From: an uncultured Williamsia sp.
GTDB taxonomy: Bacteria > Actinomycetota > Actinomycetes > Mycobacteriales > Mycobacteriaceae
Direction of reading: 5' to 3'
DNA length: 64,000 nucleotides
Assembly (NCBI RefSeq): GCF_947494875.1
Contig: NZ_CANLWM010000004.1
Location: 310,001 to 374,000 of the forward strand
Part shown: positions 27,416 through 36,690 of the stretch, piece by piece
How positions within the stretch are numbered: position 1 is the stretch's first letter
Layout: each line of letters opens with the position of its first letter
Position numbers and translations under genes: made by a program
Notes under the pieces: generated by a model
Seen by the model: the letters and a program-made list of their open reading frames with translations, nothing else
Told to the model about the DNA's origin: nothing
Databases searched by the model: none

Positions 27416-28360
27416 ATGCGCGCCGACCGCCTCCTGTCCGTCGTCATGCTGCTCCGACATCGGGGTCGCATGACCGCCGCCGAGCTCGCGGCAGAACTCG
27501 AGGTGTCTGAGAGGACCGTCCTGCGGGACATCGACGCGCTGTCGGTGGCGGGGGTCCCGGTCTACGCCGAGCGCGGGCGCTCCGGCGGGTTCGCACTGCT
27601 GCCGGGCTATCGCACCGATCTCACCGGATTGACCCTCGACGAGTCGCGAGCGCTGATGGCGTCGGGCGCGGGTCGGATCGGGTCACCGGCGCTGGCCGCG
27701 GCGATGCGGAAGGTCGCGGCCGCGATCCCCGACACCCACCGCGCCGTCGTCGACAGCGCGGCCCGTCGTGTCCTCGTGCGTCCCGAGGGGTTCGTCGCCG
27801 ACGGCGCCGTCGGTGACGACCTGCTGGCCGACCTGCAGCGGGCGGTGATGGTGGGTCTGCGTGTCCGGATGCGGTACGCCCGGCGGGACACCCCGGTGGC
27901 GGAGCGCCTGGTCGACCCCGTGGGTCTCGTTATGGCGGGCGAGACCTGGTACCTGGTGGCGCTGCGGGGCGGTGAGACCGACGAGCGGATCTACCGCGTC
28001 TCGCGGATCGAGTCGCTCGCGGTGCTCGACGAGCCCGCCCGCCGACCCGACGACGTCGACCTCGATGCGATCTGGGACCGCCGGAGAACGGAGTTCCGAG
28101 GCCGCTTCGAGCCGGTCGCGGTGATCGCCGTCGTCGCCGACGACCACGTCCTCCCCGACGGGATCCGCTCCGACGTCACCGAACTCGGCCCCGTCGACGA
28201 CGGGCGGCGCCGGATCCGCCTCGACTTCGGCGACCGCCGGTACGCGGAGGCCGCGCTGTGGCGGATGGCGCCGGAGATCGTCGTCGAGTCACCCACCGAG
28301 CTGCGCGACGCGCTGACGGGCCGTGCCGCCGCGCTCCTCGCCGCACACGGTCAGCGATAG
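27416..28360 (+). CDS. WYL-domain transcriptional regulator (YafY type)
   Basis: A 314-residue protein with an N-terminal HTH_11 winged helix (about 1-58, LLSVVMLLRHRGRMTAAELA then SERTVLRDIDAL), the linker GRSGGFALLPGYRTDLTGLT, the WYL sensor domain (about 140-225; DPVGLVMAGETWYLVALRGG and IYRVSRIESL) and a WCX C-terminal part. WYL domains sense nucleotides or nucleic acid ends in some members; others are simple metabolic regulators. Divergent from the TIGR03086 gene. The stop overlaps the convergent alcohol dehydrogenase gene by 10 bases. Confidence 0.92.
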   Translation: MRADRLLSVVMLLRHRGRMTAAELAAELEVSERTVLRDIDALSVAGVPVYAERGRSGGFALLPGYRTDLTGLTLDESRALMASGAGRIGSPALAAAMRKVAAAIPDTHRAVVDSAARRVLVRPEGFVADGAVGDDLLADLQRAVMVGLRVRMRYARRDTPVAERLVDPVGLVMAGETWYLVALRGGETDERIYRVSRIESLAVLDEPARRPDDVDLDAIWDRRRTEFRGRFEPVAVIAVVADDHVLPDGIRSDVTELGPVDDGRRRIRLDFGDRRYAEAALWRMAPEIVVESPTELRDALTGRAAALLAAHGQR

Positions 28361-29526
28361 ATCGCGCGGTAGAGCGCGACGATCTCGTCCGCGTCGGGCA
28401 CACGGGGGTTGTTGGCCGGTGACCCCGAGGCGAGTGCCTGTTCCGCCATCACGGGAAGCCTTTCCTCCCACAGGCTCTCGTCGATGCCGTGGGACGCGGG
28501 GGTCGGCACCTCGACGTCGGCGCACAGCTGCGTCAGCTCGTCGACGAGTGCGTGCGCCGCGGATCGGTCGTCGGTGGTGTCGGAGACGACGCGCATCGCG
28601 CGGGCGCAGTCGGCGTACCGCGTGACCGCGGCGTCGACCGAGAAGCGGGTGACCGCGGGCAGCAGCATCGCGTTCGAGAGCCCGTGTGCGACATGGAAAT
28701 GACCGCCGATCGGTCGGCTCATCCCGTGGACCAGGGCGACCGAGGCGTTCGAGAACGCCATCCCGGCCTGCGTGGCGGCCGCCATCATCGCCGCCCGGGC
28801 GTCGCGGTCGCCGCCGTCGGCCCACACCCGCCGCAGCGCGCCCGCGACGGTCCGCATCGCGGCCAGCGCCAGCCCGTCACTGAACGGGTTGGCCTTGCGG
28901 CTCACGTAGGCCTCGATCGCGTGGGTGAGCGCGTCGACACCGGTGTCGGCGGACAGTCGTGCCGGCATCGACAGCGTCAGGTCGACGTCGACGATGGTCG
29001 CGATCGGCAGGAACGACAGGCCGGGGCAGAGCATCTTCTCGTCGGTGGCGCTGTCGGTGATGACCGTGAACTGCGTCGCCTCCGACCCCGAGCCGGCGGT
29101 GGTCGGGATCGCGATGATCGGCAGTGCAGGCCCGGCGTACGACCCGGGCGCCCGGTGGTCGGCGATGGTGCCGCCCGTCCGGGAGAGGACGGCCAGCGCT
29201 TTCGCCGTGTCCATCGGGCTGCCACCCCCGAGCCCGATCACCGCGTCGGCGTCGGCGTCGCGGACCGCCCGGAGGCCGGGTGCGAGCGAGTCGGTGCTGG
29301 GGTCGGGGACGGTGCCGTCGAACACCGTCGGCGCCGCGCCCGCGGCGGTGAGGAGGTCGACGACGCGACCGGCGACGCCGTTGTCCACCATGAAGCGATC
29401 GGTCACCACCACCGGTCGCCGGACCCCGAGGGTCGTCACGACCGACCCCAGCCGATCGAGTGCACCGGACCCGATGTGGGCCAGGCGGGGCAGGGCGATC
29501 GCGGCGACGGCCGTCGGGTCGGTCAT
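28351..29526 (-). CDS. Iron-containing alcohol dehydrogenase
   Basis: A 391-residue group III ADH. The dinucleotide site GLGGGSPMDTAKALAVL is at about 98-114; PTTAGSGSEATQFTVI follows; metal ligands are the Asp/His of DTGVDALTHAIEAY and the two His in HGMSRPIGGHFHVAHG. The family reduces or oxidises small alcohols, lactaldehyde, 4-hydroxybutyrate or maleylacetate. No partner gene is adjacent; KstR lies 55 bp upstream in the same direction but reads as a separate unit. Confidence 0.92.
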   Translation of the reverse strand: MTDPTAVAAIALPRLAHIGSGALDRLGSVVTTLGVRRPVVVTDRFMVDNGVAGRVVDLLTAAGAAPTVFDGTVPDPSTDSLAPGLRAVRDADADAVIGLGGGSPMDTAKALAVLSRTGGTIADHRAPGSYAGPALPIIAIPTTAGSGSEATQFTVITDSATDEKMLCPGLSFLPIATIVDVDLTLSMPARLSADTGVDALTHAIEAYVSRKANPFSDGLALAAMRTVAGALRRVWADGGDRDARAAMMAAATQAGMAFSNASVALVHGMSRPIGGHFHVAHGLSNAMLLPAVTRFSVDAAVTRYADCARAMRVVSDTTDDRSAAHALVDELTQLCADVEVPTPASHGIDESLWEERLPVMAEQALASGSPANNPRVPDADEIVALYRAIYR

Positions 29527-29581
29527 GGGACCGACCCTCCCACGTCGGGGTCCGTGTGCGGACCGTTCTCCCCGTCGGGGA

Positions 29582-30223
29582 TCAGGCGCGGTACTCGCGC
29601 CCGGCGAGGAGCAGTTCGACGGTGAGCTCCAACCGGTTGGTGACGTCGACGGCGGTGACGCGCCGGGTGAGCCACTGCACGAGGTTCGACATCCACACGT
29701 CGGAGATGACGCGTGCGATCTTCAGGTCCTCCTCGGACGGCTCGCCCTCGGCGATCGCACCGGCGAGCAGCCGGTCGAGGATGGAGGCGACCGTGTCGAC
29801 CTCGGTGGCCGCGGACGCGTCGGCGAACATGAACGCGCGCGTCATCGCCTCGGTCAGCAGCGGGTCACGCTGCATGGCCAGCGTGATGAGGTCGAGGACG
29901 TGGCGCAGTCGCTCGACGGCGGTGTCCCCCTGCAGCTTCGAACGGTCGGCGCGGGACTCGACGCGGGCCATCTCGCGGGCGAGGGCGGTGACCAGCAGGT
30001 GCACCTTCGACGGGAAGTAGCGGTAGAGCGTCCCGACGGCGACGTCGGCCTTGTCGGCCACGGCGCGCATCTGGACGGCGTCGTATCCTCCCTTGCTCGC
30101 CAGGGCGAGGGTCGCGTCGAGGATGCGCCGCCGACGCTCACGCTGGGCGGTGGATCCGAGGTCCGCGTCGGTGGCAGCGGTGGGCGCGGATGTCGTCGCG
30201 CCGGGTGTCGCCGGGGTGGCCAT
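29582..30223 (-). CDS. kstR: KstR, repressor of cholesterol catabolism
   Basis: A 213-residue TetR regulator very close to M. tuberculosis KstR (Rv3574). I recognise RERRRRILDATLALASKGGY, VQMRAVADKADVAVGTLYRY with FPSKVHLLV (DNA-binding domain, about 30-80), LLTEAMTRAFMFADASAATE and ARVISDVWMSNLVQWLTRR in the ligand pocket. KstR represses its regulon until it binds a 3-oxo-cholest-4-en-26-oyl-type CoA thioester. The neighbour across the divergent spacer is fadE34, as in M. tuberculosis, and the spacer has a perfect KstR box. Its first 25 residues are a Thr/Ala-rich extension not present in the mycobacterial protein. Confidence 0.96.
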   Translation of the reverse strand: MATPATPGATTSAPTAATDADLGSTAQRERRRRILDATLALASKGGYDAVQMRAVADKADVAVGTLYRYFPSKVHLLVTALAREMARVESRADRSKLQGDTAVERLRHVLDLITLAMQRDPLLTEAMTRAFMFADASAATEVDTVASILDRLLAGAIAEGEPSEEDLKIARVISDVWMSNLVQWLTRRVTAVDVTNRLELTVELLLAGREYRA

Positions 30224-30372
30224 CTCAATTCCTCACTCGCGCGCCGTGGGACGAGACGGCCGACCGACGTCGACACCCCCGGAGCCCATCGGCGAACCCT
30301 GGTCCGTTCGCATCACGATATTCCCCGCGGTGGGGGAACGACGATTCGCGGCTCCGGACGGCATGGCATGAT

Positions 30373-30386
30373 TAGAACACGTTCTA
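30373..30386. promoter_or_regulatory. KstR box in the kstR-fadE34 spacer
   Basis: TAGAACACGTTCTA is a perfect palindrome and exact match to the KstR motif TnnAACnnGTTnnA. It lies 36 bp upstream of fadE34 and 150 bp upstream of kstR. Confidence 0.95.
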
Positions 30387-30422
30387 GTTCGTCTGACACG
30401 TACGACGAGGGAGGTCGCGACG

Positions 30423-32606
30423 ATGTCGATCGCCGATTCCACCGACCACGCGTCCTTCACCGAGGCCGTCCGCACCTGGGCGGATCGCGCCGACCCCACG
30501 GCGGCCGTGCGCGGTGCACTCGACGGGCAGGGCCCCGCGATCATGCCCGGGGCCGCCGATCTCGGGCTGTTCGCGGTCACCGCACCCGAGCAGGCCGGTG
30601 GTCTCGACGCCTCCGTCGTCGATCTCGCCGTCATGTTCGAGCAGTGCGGCCACGACCTGGTCCCCGGCCCGCTCGTGTCGACCGCGGTCGTCGCCGATCT
30701 GCTGGCGCGTGCCGAGGGGTCCGTCGCCGCCGCGGCGTCCGACCTCGCCGGCTCCGTGATGGCCGGTGAGGTGCCTGTCGGCCTCGTCCCGAGCATGCTG
30801 ACCACGCCGCAGTCGGTCACGGCCCGTGACGCGGGCGACGGTGGGCTGATCGTCGACGCCGACCACCTCACCACCGTCGGTCTGCTGGACGGGGGACTGA
30901 TCCTGCTGGCGGCGACCATCGAATCCTGGACCCGGTGGATCGTCGTCGACTCCGGGAGCCCGGGCGTGGAGACCAAGTCCCTCACCGCGGTCGACGGGAC
31001 CGATCCCGTGGCGGTGGTGTCGCTGCGGGGTGTCGGGGTGCCGCCGCACGCCGTCCTCGACGCCCCCGCCGCAACGGTCCGGGCGATGCTGGTCGCGGGA
31101 CTGGCCGCGTACGCCTCGGGCCTGGCACGCTGGGCGCTCGACACGGCGACCGAGCACGCCAGGTTCCGCGAGCAGTTCGGCAAGCCGATCGGGTCGTTCC
31201 AGGCCGTCAAGCACCTGTGTGCCGAGATGCTCTGCCGCAGCGAGGAGATGACCGCCGCGGCATGGGACGTCGCGCACGCCGTCGAGGACGGACGTGGCAC
31301 CGGCGACGCCGACCAGATGGCGCTCGCGACCGCCGTCGCCGCGGCGGCCGCCGCCGACCTGCCGGTCGAGAACGCCGCCGACTGCATCCAGGTGCTCGGG
31401 GGCATCGGATTCACCTTCGACCACGCCGCGCACCTGTACCTGCGCGCAGCGCTCGGACTGCGACAGCAACTCGGCGGTACGTCGGGGTGGCGTCGGGAGG
31501 TCGCCGATGCCGTCACCTCGGGGGTGCGTCGTCGGGTGGACGTCGACCTGTCCGAGGTCGACCACCTCCGCGACGAGGTCCGTGCGACCTGCGCGCGTAT
31601 CGCGGCCGCGGACGACCGCCGCCGCGCGTTGGCGGAAACCGGCTACCTGATGCCGCACTGGCCCCGGCCGCACGGACTCGGTGCCGGGCCCGCCGAGCAG
31701 CTCCTCGTCGACGACGAACTCGCGAGGGCCGGCGTGACCCGACCGGACATCGTGATCGCGGGCTGGGCGATCCCCACGATCATCGAGCACGGCACCGACG
31801 AGCAACGGGAGCGGTTCGTCGGTCCCACCCTGGCCGGGGAGATCGTGTGGTGTCAGCTGTTCAGCGAGCCCGAGGCCGGTTCCGACCTCGCCTCGCTGCG
31901 CACGAGAGCGGTCCGGACCGACGGGGGATGGCTGCTCACCGGGCAGAAGATCTGGACGTCGGAGGCGCACAACGCGCAGTGGGCGATCTGTCTCGCCCGG
32001 ACCGACCCGGACGCCCCGAAACACAAGGGCATCAGCTACTTCCTCGTCGACATGCACGCGCCGGGCATCGACGTGCGACCTCTGCGCGAGATCACCGGCA
32101 ACGCGCTGTTCAACGAGGTGTTCCTCGACGAGGTGTTCGTCGGCGACGACTGCATCGTCGGCGCTCCCGGTGACGGGTGGCGTCTGGCCCGAACCACCCT
32201 CGCGAACGAGCGCGTCGCCATGGGCGGTTCGGGTCTGGGCAAGGAGATGGAATCGCTGCTCGCGCAACTGGACCGGTCCGACACCCCGCTCGACGCGGTG
32301 GCCACCGACCGCCTGGGTGATCTGTGCGTGCACGCTCAGATCGGCCGTGTGCTCGACGCGCGGTCGGTGGTGCGGCGACTGGCCGGGACCGACCCCGGTG
32401 CCATCTCGAGCGTGCGCAAACTGATCGGCGCGCGGCACCGACAGGAGGTGCCGGAGTTCGCGCTCGCGGTGCTCGGCACGGACGGGCTCGCGATGTCCGA
32501 CGCCGCCGACCTCTACCTGCGCAACCGGTGTCTGACGATCGCCGGGGGCACCACCCAGGTCCTCGCGACCGCGGCCGCCGAACGCATCCTGGGCCTGCCG
32601 CGCTGA
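30423..32606 (+). CDS. fadE34: FadE34-like fused acyl-CoA dehydrogenase of steroid side chain
   Basis: A 727-residue protein consisting of two ACAD halves in one chain: about 1-365 (ending in the LGGIGFTFDHAAHLYLRA helix) and 370-727 (with FSEPEAGSDLASLRTRAV and the C-terminal IAGGTTQVLATAAAERILGL). This fused architecture and the place beside kstR match M. tuberculosis FadE34 (Rv3573c, ChsE3), which dehydrogenates the 24-carbon steroid acyl-CoA with a five-carbon side chain; the fused halves stand for the two subunits of heteromeric ACADs such as ChsE1-ChsE2. The KstR box at 30373 is close to its promoter. Monocistronic. Confidence 0.92.
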   Translation: MSIADSTDHASFTEAVRTWADRADPTAAVRGALDGQGPAIMPGAADLGLFAVTAPEQAGGLDASVVDLAVMFEQCGHDLVPGPLVSTAVVADLLARAEGSVAAAASDLAGSVMAGEVPVGLVPSMLTTPQSVTARDAGDGGLIVDADHLTTVGLLDGGLILLAATIESWTRWIVVDSGSPGVETKSLTAVDGTDPVAVVSLRGVGVPPHAVLDAPAATVRAMLVAGLAAYASGLARWALDTATEHARFREQFGKPIGSFQAVKHLCAEMLCRSEEMTAAAWDVAHAVEDGRGTGDADQMALATAVAAAAAADLPVENAADCIQVLGGIGFTFDHAAHLYLRAALGLRQQLGGTSGWRREVADAVTSGVRRRVDVDLSEVDHLRDEVRATCARIAAADDRRRALAETGYLMPHWPRPHGLGAGPAEQLLVDDELARAGVTRPDIVIAGWAIPTIIEHGTDEQRERFVGPTLAGEIVWCQLFSEPEAGSDLASLRTRAVRTDGGWLLTGQKIWTSEAHNAQWAICLARTDPDAPKHKGISYFLVDMHAPGIDVRPLREITGNALFNEVFLDEVFVGDDCIVGAPGDGWRLARTTLANERVAMGGSGLGKEMESLLAQLDRSDTPLDAVATDRLGDLCVHAQIGRVLDARSVVRRLAGTDPGAISSVRKLIGARHRQEVPEFALAVLGTDGLAMSDAADLYLRNRCLTIAGGTTQVLATAAAERILGLPR

Positions 32607-32619
32607 GAACGGCTGCGCG

Positions 32620-35067
32620 TCAGTCCGTCCCGGGCTCGTCCTCGTCGCGGAAGTCCGGCGCCGCCGACGACAGGTCGGGGGTACGGCCGGTGGCCGTCGC
32701 CCCGGCACGGGCGAGCGGCTCGATCTCGGCCAGGGATCTCGGGGTCGCGTAGTAGTACCCCTGCGCGAAGTCGCACCCGACGCCGGCGACCTTGACGGCC
32801 TGGCTGGAGGTCTCGACGCCCTCGGCCACCACGCGCATCCCGGTGGCATGCGCCATCGCCACGATGCTCGAGAGGATCGCCTGCGCCTCGACGCTCTCGT
32901 CGAGGGCGTCGACGAACGGCTTGGCCGTCTTCAGGATGCTGATGGGCAGACGGTAGAGCTGGTTCAACGACGATGCGCCCGTGCCGAAGTCGTCGATGGC
33001 CACCTGGATGCCCAGCTCGCGGACGGCTGCGACGGTCGAGGTGGCGCGGCTGTCGACGACACCGATCGCGCTCTCGGTGATCTCGACGCACAGTCGCTCG
33101 GGCGCGAGTCCGGTCGCGACCAGTGCCCGGTTCAGCCGGGACAGGAGGCTGCGGTCGGTCAGCTCGCGGCGGGACACGTTGACGCACAGGGTGATGTCGC
33201 CCGTCCACGACTGCTCGGTGAACTCCCGGGTGGCGGTGCGCACGACGAAGTCCCCGACGAGGCCGATGAGGTCGGTCATCTCGGCGATGGGGATGAACTC
33301 GGCGGGCGAGATGCGGCCGAGATCCGGGTGGTCCCACCGCAGCAACGCCTCGACAGCGACCAGTCGGTGGTCGGTGGTGGTGACCAGTGGTTGGTAGTCC
33401 AGGCGCAGACCCGTGGCGTCGGCGAGCATCGCCGATCGCAGGTCCTGCTCGATCCGCTGACGCCGCTGCAGGTCCTCGCGGTGCGCGACACGGAAACGCA
33501 CGTACGGCGTCTGCGAACTGGTCTCCATCTTCGCCTGGAAGAGCGCGATGTCCGCGTCGCGGAGGAGATCGGTGGGGGAGCGGCTGTCACCGAGCGCGGC
33601 GACCACGACACCGATGCTGATGGTGAGACGTTCGCTGCGCGAGCCGAGCGCGATCGGGCCGCTCACCGCGTCGTGGATGCGGCGGCTCTGGCGCTCGATC
33701 GTGTCGGCATAGTCCGACGAGAGCGGGGACACGATGACGAACTCGTCGCCGCCGATCCGCCCGATGGAGCTGCCCGCCGGGGTGATCCCGTCCAGGCGCC
33801 GGGCGATCTCCTGCAGCACCTCGTCCCCGGCGGAGTGGCCGAGCGAGTCGTTGACGAGCTTGAAGTTGTCGAGGTCGAGGTAGAACACCGCGACGCGGTC
33901 GTCGGGCTCGGCCAGCGCGTCGAGCTGCACGGCCAGCCGCCGCAGCACGCCGCCGCGGTTGAGCAGGCCGGTGAGGAAGTCGTGGTTGGCCTCCCACGCG
34001 AGCTGCGACGTCCGCTCGTGCCGATCGGTGATGTCGACGATGGAGACCAGCGCCGCCTGCACGTCGACGTCGTCGTCGATGGCCCGCACGCTGCAGGACA
34101 GCCAGCGGCGGCCCGCGTCGGTGGTGAGGGAGGCCAGGCGGTCGACGACGGGGCGCCCCGTCCGCAGGCACGAGACGATCGGTGACGTCGCGTCGTCGGG
34201 GAAGTCGAGGTCCACCGAGTCGACGGTGACACCGGGGATCTGGGCGGCCGTGAGGCCCAGGATGGTGAGCGCCGCCGGGTTGGCCAGCGCGATCCTGCCG
34301 TCCTCCTCCACCACCATCACGGCCTGGTGCAGCGACGTGACGATCGTCCCGAGACGTTCGATCAGCGGGCGCCGTGTGGCCGCCCCGACGAGCAGGTAGC
34401 CGTCGCCGAGGGCGGTCACCGAGAGATGCACCAGGATGGCGCGGCCGGAGTCGCCCCGGTGGTGCACGGCGTCCACCGACCCGCCGGTGGCGAGGATGGA
34501 CTGCGGGTCGACGTCGGCGTCGACCACGACGGTGAACGGCAGACCGACGGCCGCGGCCGGCGTGACGCCGTAGAGGCGGCGTGCGCCCTCGTTCCACGAA
34601 CGGATCCGCAGCTCGGAGTCGAGGGAGATGACGGCGTCGCTGACGTGGTCGACGAGCGCCGCCTGGTGTCTCAGGGCGATCTCCGCGGCCTTCTGCGCCG
34701 CGACGTCGCGCATGATCACCTGATAGGCGGGCGCGTCGTTCCAGACGGTCCTGACCGACGTCACCTCCATCGTGCGCGTCTCCCCGGAGAAGTTGGTCAT
34801 CAACATCTCCTCGGGCATCGTCGACGCCCCTGCCTCGTCGCCCATGGCGGTGATGCGTTCGAGCATGCGGGGCAGTGAGTCGGGGTGGACGAAGTCCGAG
34901 ATGGGGCGGCCGATGAGCGACTCGGGGTTCTCGACCCGGGCGAAGTGCACCGCGGCGGAGTTCACGTAGACGATCTCGCCCGCCTGGTGCACGGCGATGG
35001 AGTCCGGACTGAGTTCGAGCAGCAGCCGATAGCGTTCGGCGACCGACGAGGACGCGGGTGTGGTCAT
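32620..35067 (-). CDS. PAS-GGDEF-EAL bifunctional c-di-GMP enzyme
   Basis: An 815-residue cytoplasmic protein. Three PAS-type sensor modules occupy about 15-385 (first: YRLLLELSPDSIAVHQAGEI; second after LVDHVSDAVISLDSELRIRS; third after IVTSLHQAVMVVEEDGRIAL). The GGDEF diguanylate cyclase domain has an intact GGDEF at 439-443; the EAL phosphodiesterase domain has EAL at 573-575, NVSRREL, the ligand pair in IDDFGTGASSL and AEGVETSSQ. Both active sites look complete, so it may make or break c-di-GMP. No membrane segment. I chose ATG 35067. It sits inside the steroid region but lacks a KstR box. Confidence 0.93.
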   Translation of the reverse strand: MTTPASSSVAERYRLLLELSPDSIAVHQAGEIVYVNSAAVHFARVENPESLIGRPISDFVHPDSLPRMLERITAMGDEAGASTMPEEMLMTNFSGETRTMEVTSVRTVWNDAPAYQVIMRDVAAQKAAEIALRHQAALVDHVSDAVISLDSELRIRSWNEGARRLYGVTPAAAVGLPFTVVVDADVDPQSILATGGSVDAVHHRGDSGRAILVHLSVTALGDGYLLVGAATRRPLIERLGTIVTSLHQAVMVVEEDGRIALANPAALTILGLTAAQIPGVTVDSVDLDFPDDATSPIVSCLRTGRPVVDRLASLTTDAGRRWLSCSVRAIDDDVDVQAALVSIVDITDRHERTSQLAWEANHDFLTGLLNRGGVLRRLAVQLDALAEPDDRVAVFYLDLDNFKLVNDSLGHSAGDEVLQEIARRLDGITPAGSSIGRIGGDEFVIVSPLSSDYADTIERQSRRIHDAVSGPIALGSRSERLTISIGVVVAALGDSRSPTDLLRDADIALFQAKMETSSQTPYVRFRVAHREDLQRRQRIEQDLRSAMLADATGLRLDYQPLVTTTDHRLVAVEALLRWDHPDLGRISPAEFIPIAEMTDLIGLVGDFVVRTATREFTEQSWTGDITLCVNVSRRELTDRSLLSRLNRALVATGLAPERLCVEITESAIGVVDSRATSTVAAVRELGIQVAIDDFGTGASSLNQLYRLPISILKTAKPFVDALDESVEAQAILSSIVAMAHATGMRVVAEGVETSSQAVKVAGVGCDFAQGYYYATPRSLAEIEPLARAGATATGRTPDLSSAAPDFRDEDEPGTD

Positions 35068-35168
35068 GGGCACGGCCGCCGGCGCCACGATGTCCCGACC
35101 GTCATCGTCATCCACGACCTCTCCGAACCCTCGGTGTACGCGCGCATCCGGCGTGATCCACCTCGCAT

Positions 35169-35323
35169 TGTCCCGCACAGCGATATCCCACCCAAGGACC
35201 CGCGCAAAGCGGACCGACCGCGATTTGTGAAATGTCCCGCACTCGCCATGTCCCCCCATTGTGGGACATCGTGGATATCGGCCCCTGACCTGGGCCGATG
35301 TGCGATATGCGATCGCTTATCGC
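35169..35323. promoter_or_regulatory. Palindrome-rich control region upstream of the ketosynthase
   Basis: The 278-bp divergent spacer has a cluster of inverted motifs. GATATCC (35182-35188) and GGATATC (35273-35279) face each other; ATGTCCC (35248-35254) and GGGACAT (35263-35269) form a close hairpin-like pair; TGTCCCGCA occurs at about 35169 and 35233; and GCGATA-T-GCGATCGC-T-TATCGC (35302-35323) is a near-perfect 22-bp palindrome 22 bp before the ketosynthase start. No regulator gene is adjacent, so the binding protein is encoded elsewhere. Confidence 0.6.
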
Positions 35324-35345
35324 GGAGGACGACAAGGAGTTCACG

Positions 35346-36512
35346 ATGGGAAACACCACACACCGCGCGAGGATATCCGGGGTCGGTGCGGTCACCGGGT
35401 ACGGATGGGGCCGGGCTCGTCTGTGGGATGGGCTCGTCTCGGGCAAGCCCGCCGCCTCCCTGCAGGCCGGGTTCGGGATGACGGGCGACGACCCGGGCTG
35501 GGTCTCGATGATCCCCGAGGGCGGCGATCCGACCGACGGGTACACCCGGTACACCCGGGCGCTTCGGTACGCCGCGCGCGAGGCGCTCGAGGACGCGTAC
35601 GCGCGTGGCTGGACGCCGGGCCGCAGGGTCGGGGTCGTGCACGCGGCGGTCATGGGCGACACCGCGATGTACCCCATGTTCGCTGCTCCGGCGGGGTCCT
35701 TCTCCGGTCGGCAGTACGTCGCGGTGACCCCGTCGACGGCGCTGTCGCTGCTGATGGCCGAGCACGGGTTCCACGGTCCGGTGATGAGCGTGTCGTCGAT
35801 GTGCGCGTCGGGCTCGGCGGCGGTGATCACCGCGCGGACGTGGCTCGACGCGGGGATGGTCGACGACGTCCTCGTCGTCGCCACCGACCTCTCGGCGACG
35901 CCGGAGATCGTCGGCATGTTCACCCGCCTGGGGGTGGCCATCACCGACGACGAACCGCTCTCGGCGTGCCGTCCCTTCCAGGAGGGCAGCCGGGGCTTCA
36001 GCTTCGGCGAGGCCGCCATCGCATTCACGATGACGAATCGCGATGACGTCGCCGGATACGCGGATGTACTCGGTGGAGCGATGACTCATGACGGATTCCA
36101 CCCCACGTCCATCGATCCGTCGCTCGAACACGTGCGGCGGTGCGTCGACGTGGCGCTCGATTCCGCAGGAGTCGACGGCCGTGATGTCCGTTACCTCAAC
36201 GCCCACGGGCCGGGCACCGCACAGTGCGACGCCGCCGAGGGCACGATCCTCGCCGACGTCACCCCGGGGGCGTCGGTCTTCTCGGTGAAGCCCCTGGCCG
36301 GCCATTGCCAGGCGGCGGCCGGTGCCGTCGAGCTGACGGCGTCGCTGCTCGGGTTCGAGAACGGACGGATCCCGGCGTCGCCACAGGTGTCGACCCCGAC
36401 CACCACGGCCCTGCTCGACGGCGCGACCGACGCCGAGCCGGGGCTGACGCTGAAGACGTCTCTCGGGATGGGCGGATACACGGCAGCGCTGGTGGTGGCA
36501 CCGACGGAGTGA
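35346..36512 (+). CDS. Stand-alone beta-ketoacyl synthase
   Basis: A 388-residue ketosynthase with the KAS I/II triad: Cys153 in SSMCASGSAA, His287 in LNAHGPGTAQ and His320 in LAGHCQAAAG. It would condense acyl and malonyl units on an acyl carrier protein. It is shorter than KasA/KasB and FabF and differs in detail (GPGT in place of GTxT after the first His), and has neither an acyl carrier protein nor a partner synthase nearby, so it is an orphan KS. AAGGAG supports ATG 35346. It is followed by 178 bp including the KstR box of the chs operon and has its own elaborate promoter region. Confidence 0.85.
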   Translation: MGNTTHRARISGVGAVTGYGWGRARLWDGLVSGKPAASLQAGFGMTGDDPGWVSMIPEGGDPTDGYTRYTRALRYAAREALEDAYARGWTPGRRVGVVHAAVMGDTAMYPMFAAPAGSFSGRQYVAVTPSTALSLLMAEHGFHGPVMSVSSMCASGSAAVITARTWLDAGMVDDVLVVATDLSATPEIVGMFTRLGVAITDDEPLSACRPFQEGSRGFSFGEAAIAFTMTNRDDVAGYADVLGGAMTHDGFHPTSIDPSLEHVRRCVDVALDSAGVDGRDVRYLNAHGPGTAQCDAAEGTILADVTPGASVFSVKPLAGHCQAAAGAVELTASLLGFENGRIPASPQVSTPTTTALLDGATDAEPGLTLKTSLGMGGYTAALVVAPTE

Positions 36513-36603
36513 GTCGATCCCGGGACCGGGGAGGCGGCGCGCTGGGGACGACGTACCGCCTCCCCGGATCACCCCTGTGTTTGCGCGGACATCGCTGATA
36601 TAA

Positions 36604-36619
36604 CTAGAACAGGTTCTAG
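36604..36619. promoter_or_regulatory. KstR box of the chsE1 operon
   Basis: CTAGAACAGGTTCTAG is a perfect palindrome containing the KstR motif TnnAACnnGTTnnA (core 36605-36618). It lies 71 bp upstream of chsE1 and should control the six-gene operon to 43229. Confidence 0.95.
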
Positions 36620-36690
36620 ATTTCGGCTGGGGCAGCGGTCTGACCAGGACCGCGTGCCCTCGCCGTCCAGCGAGAGGGAGCGCGCGCAGC

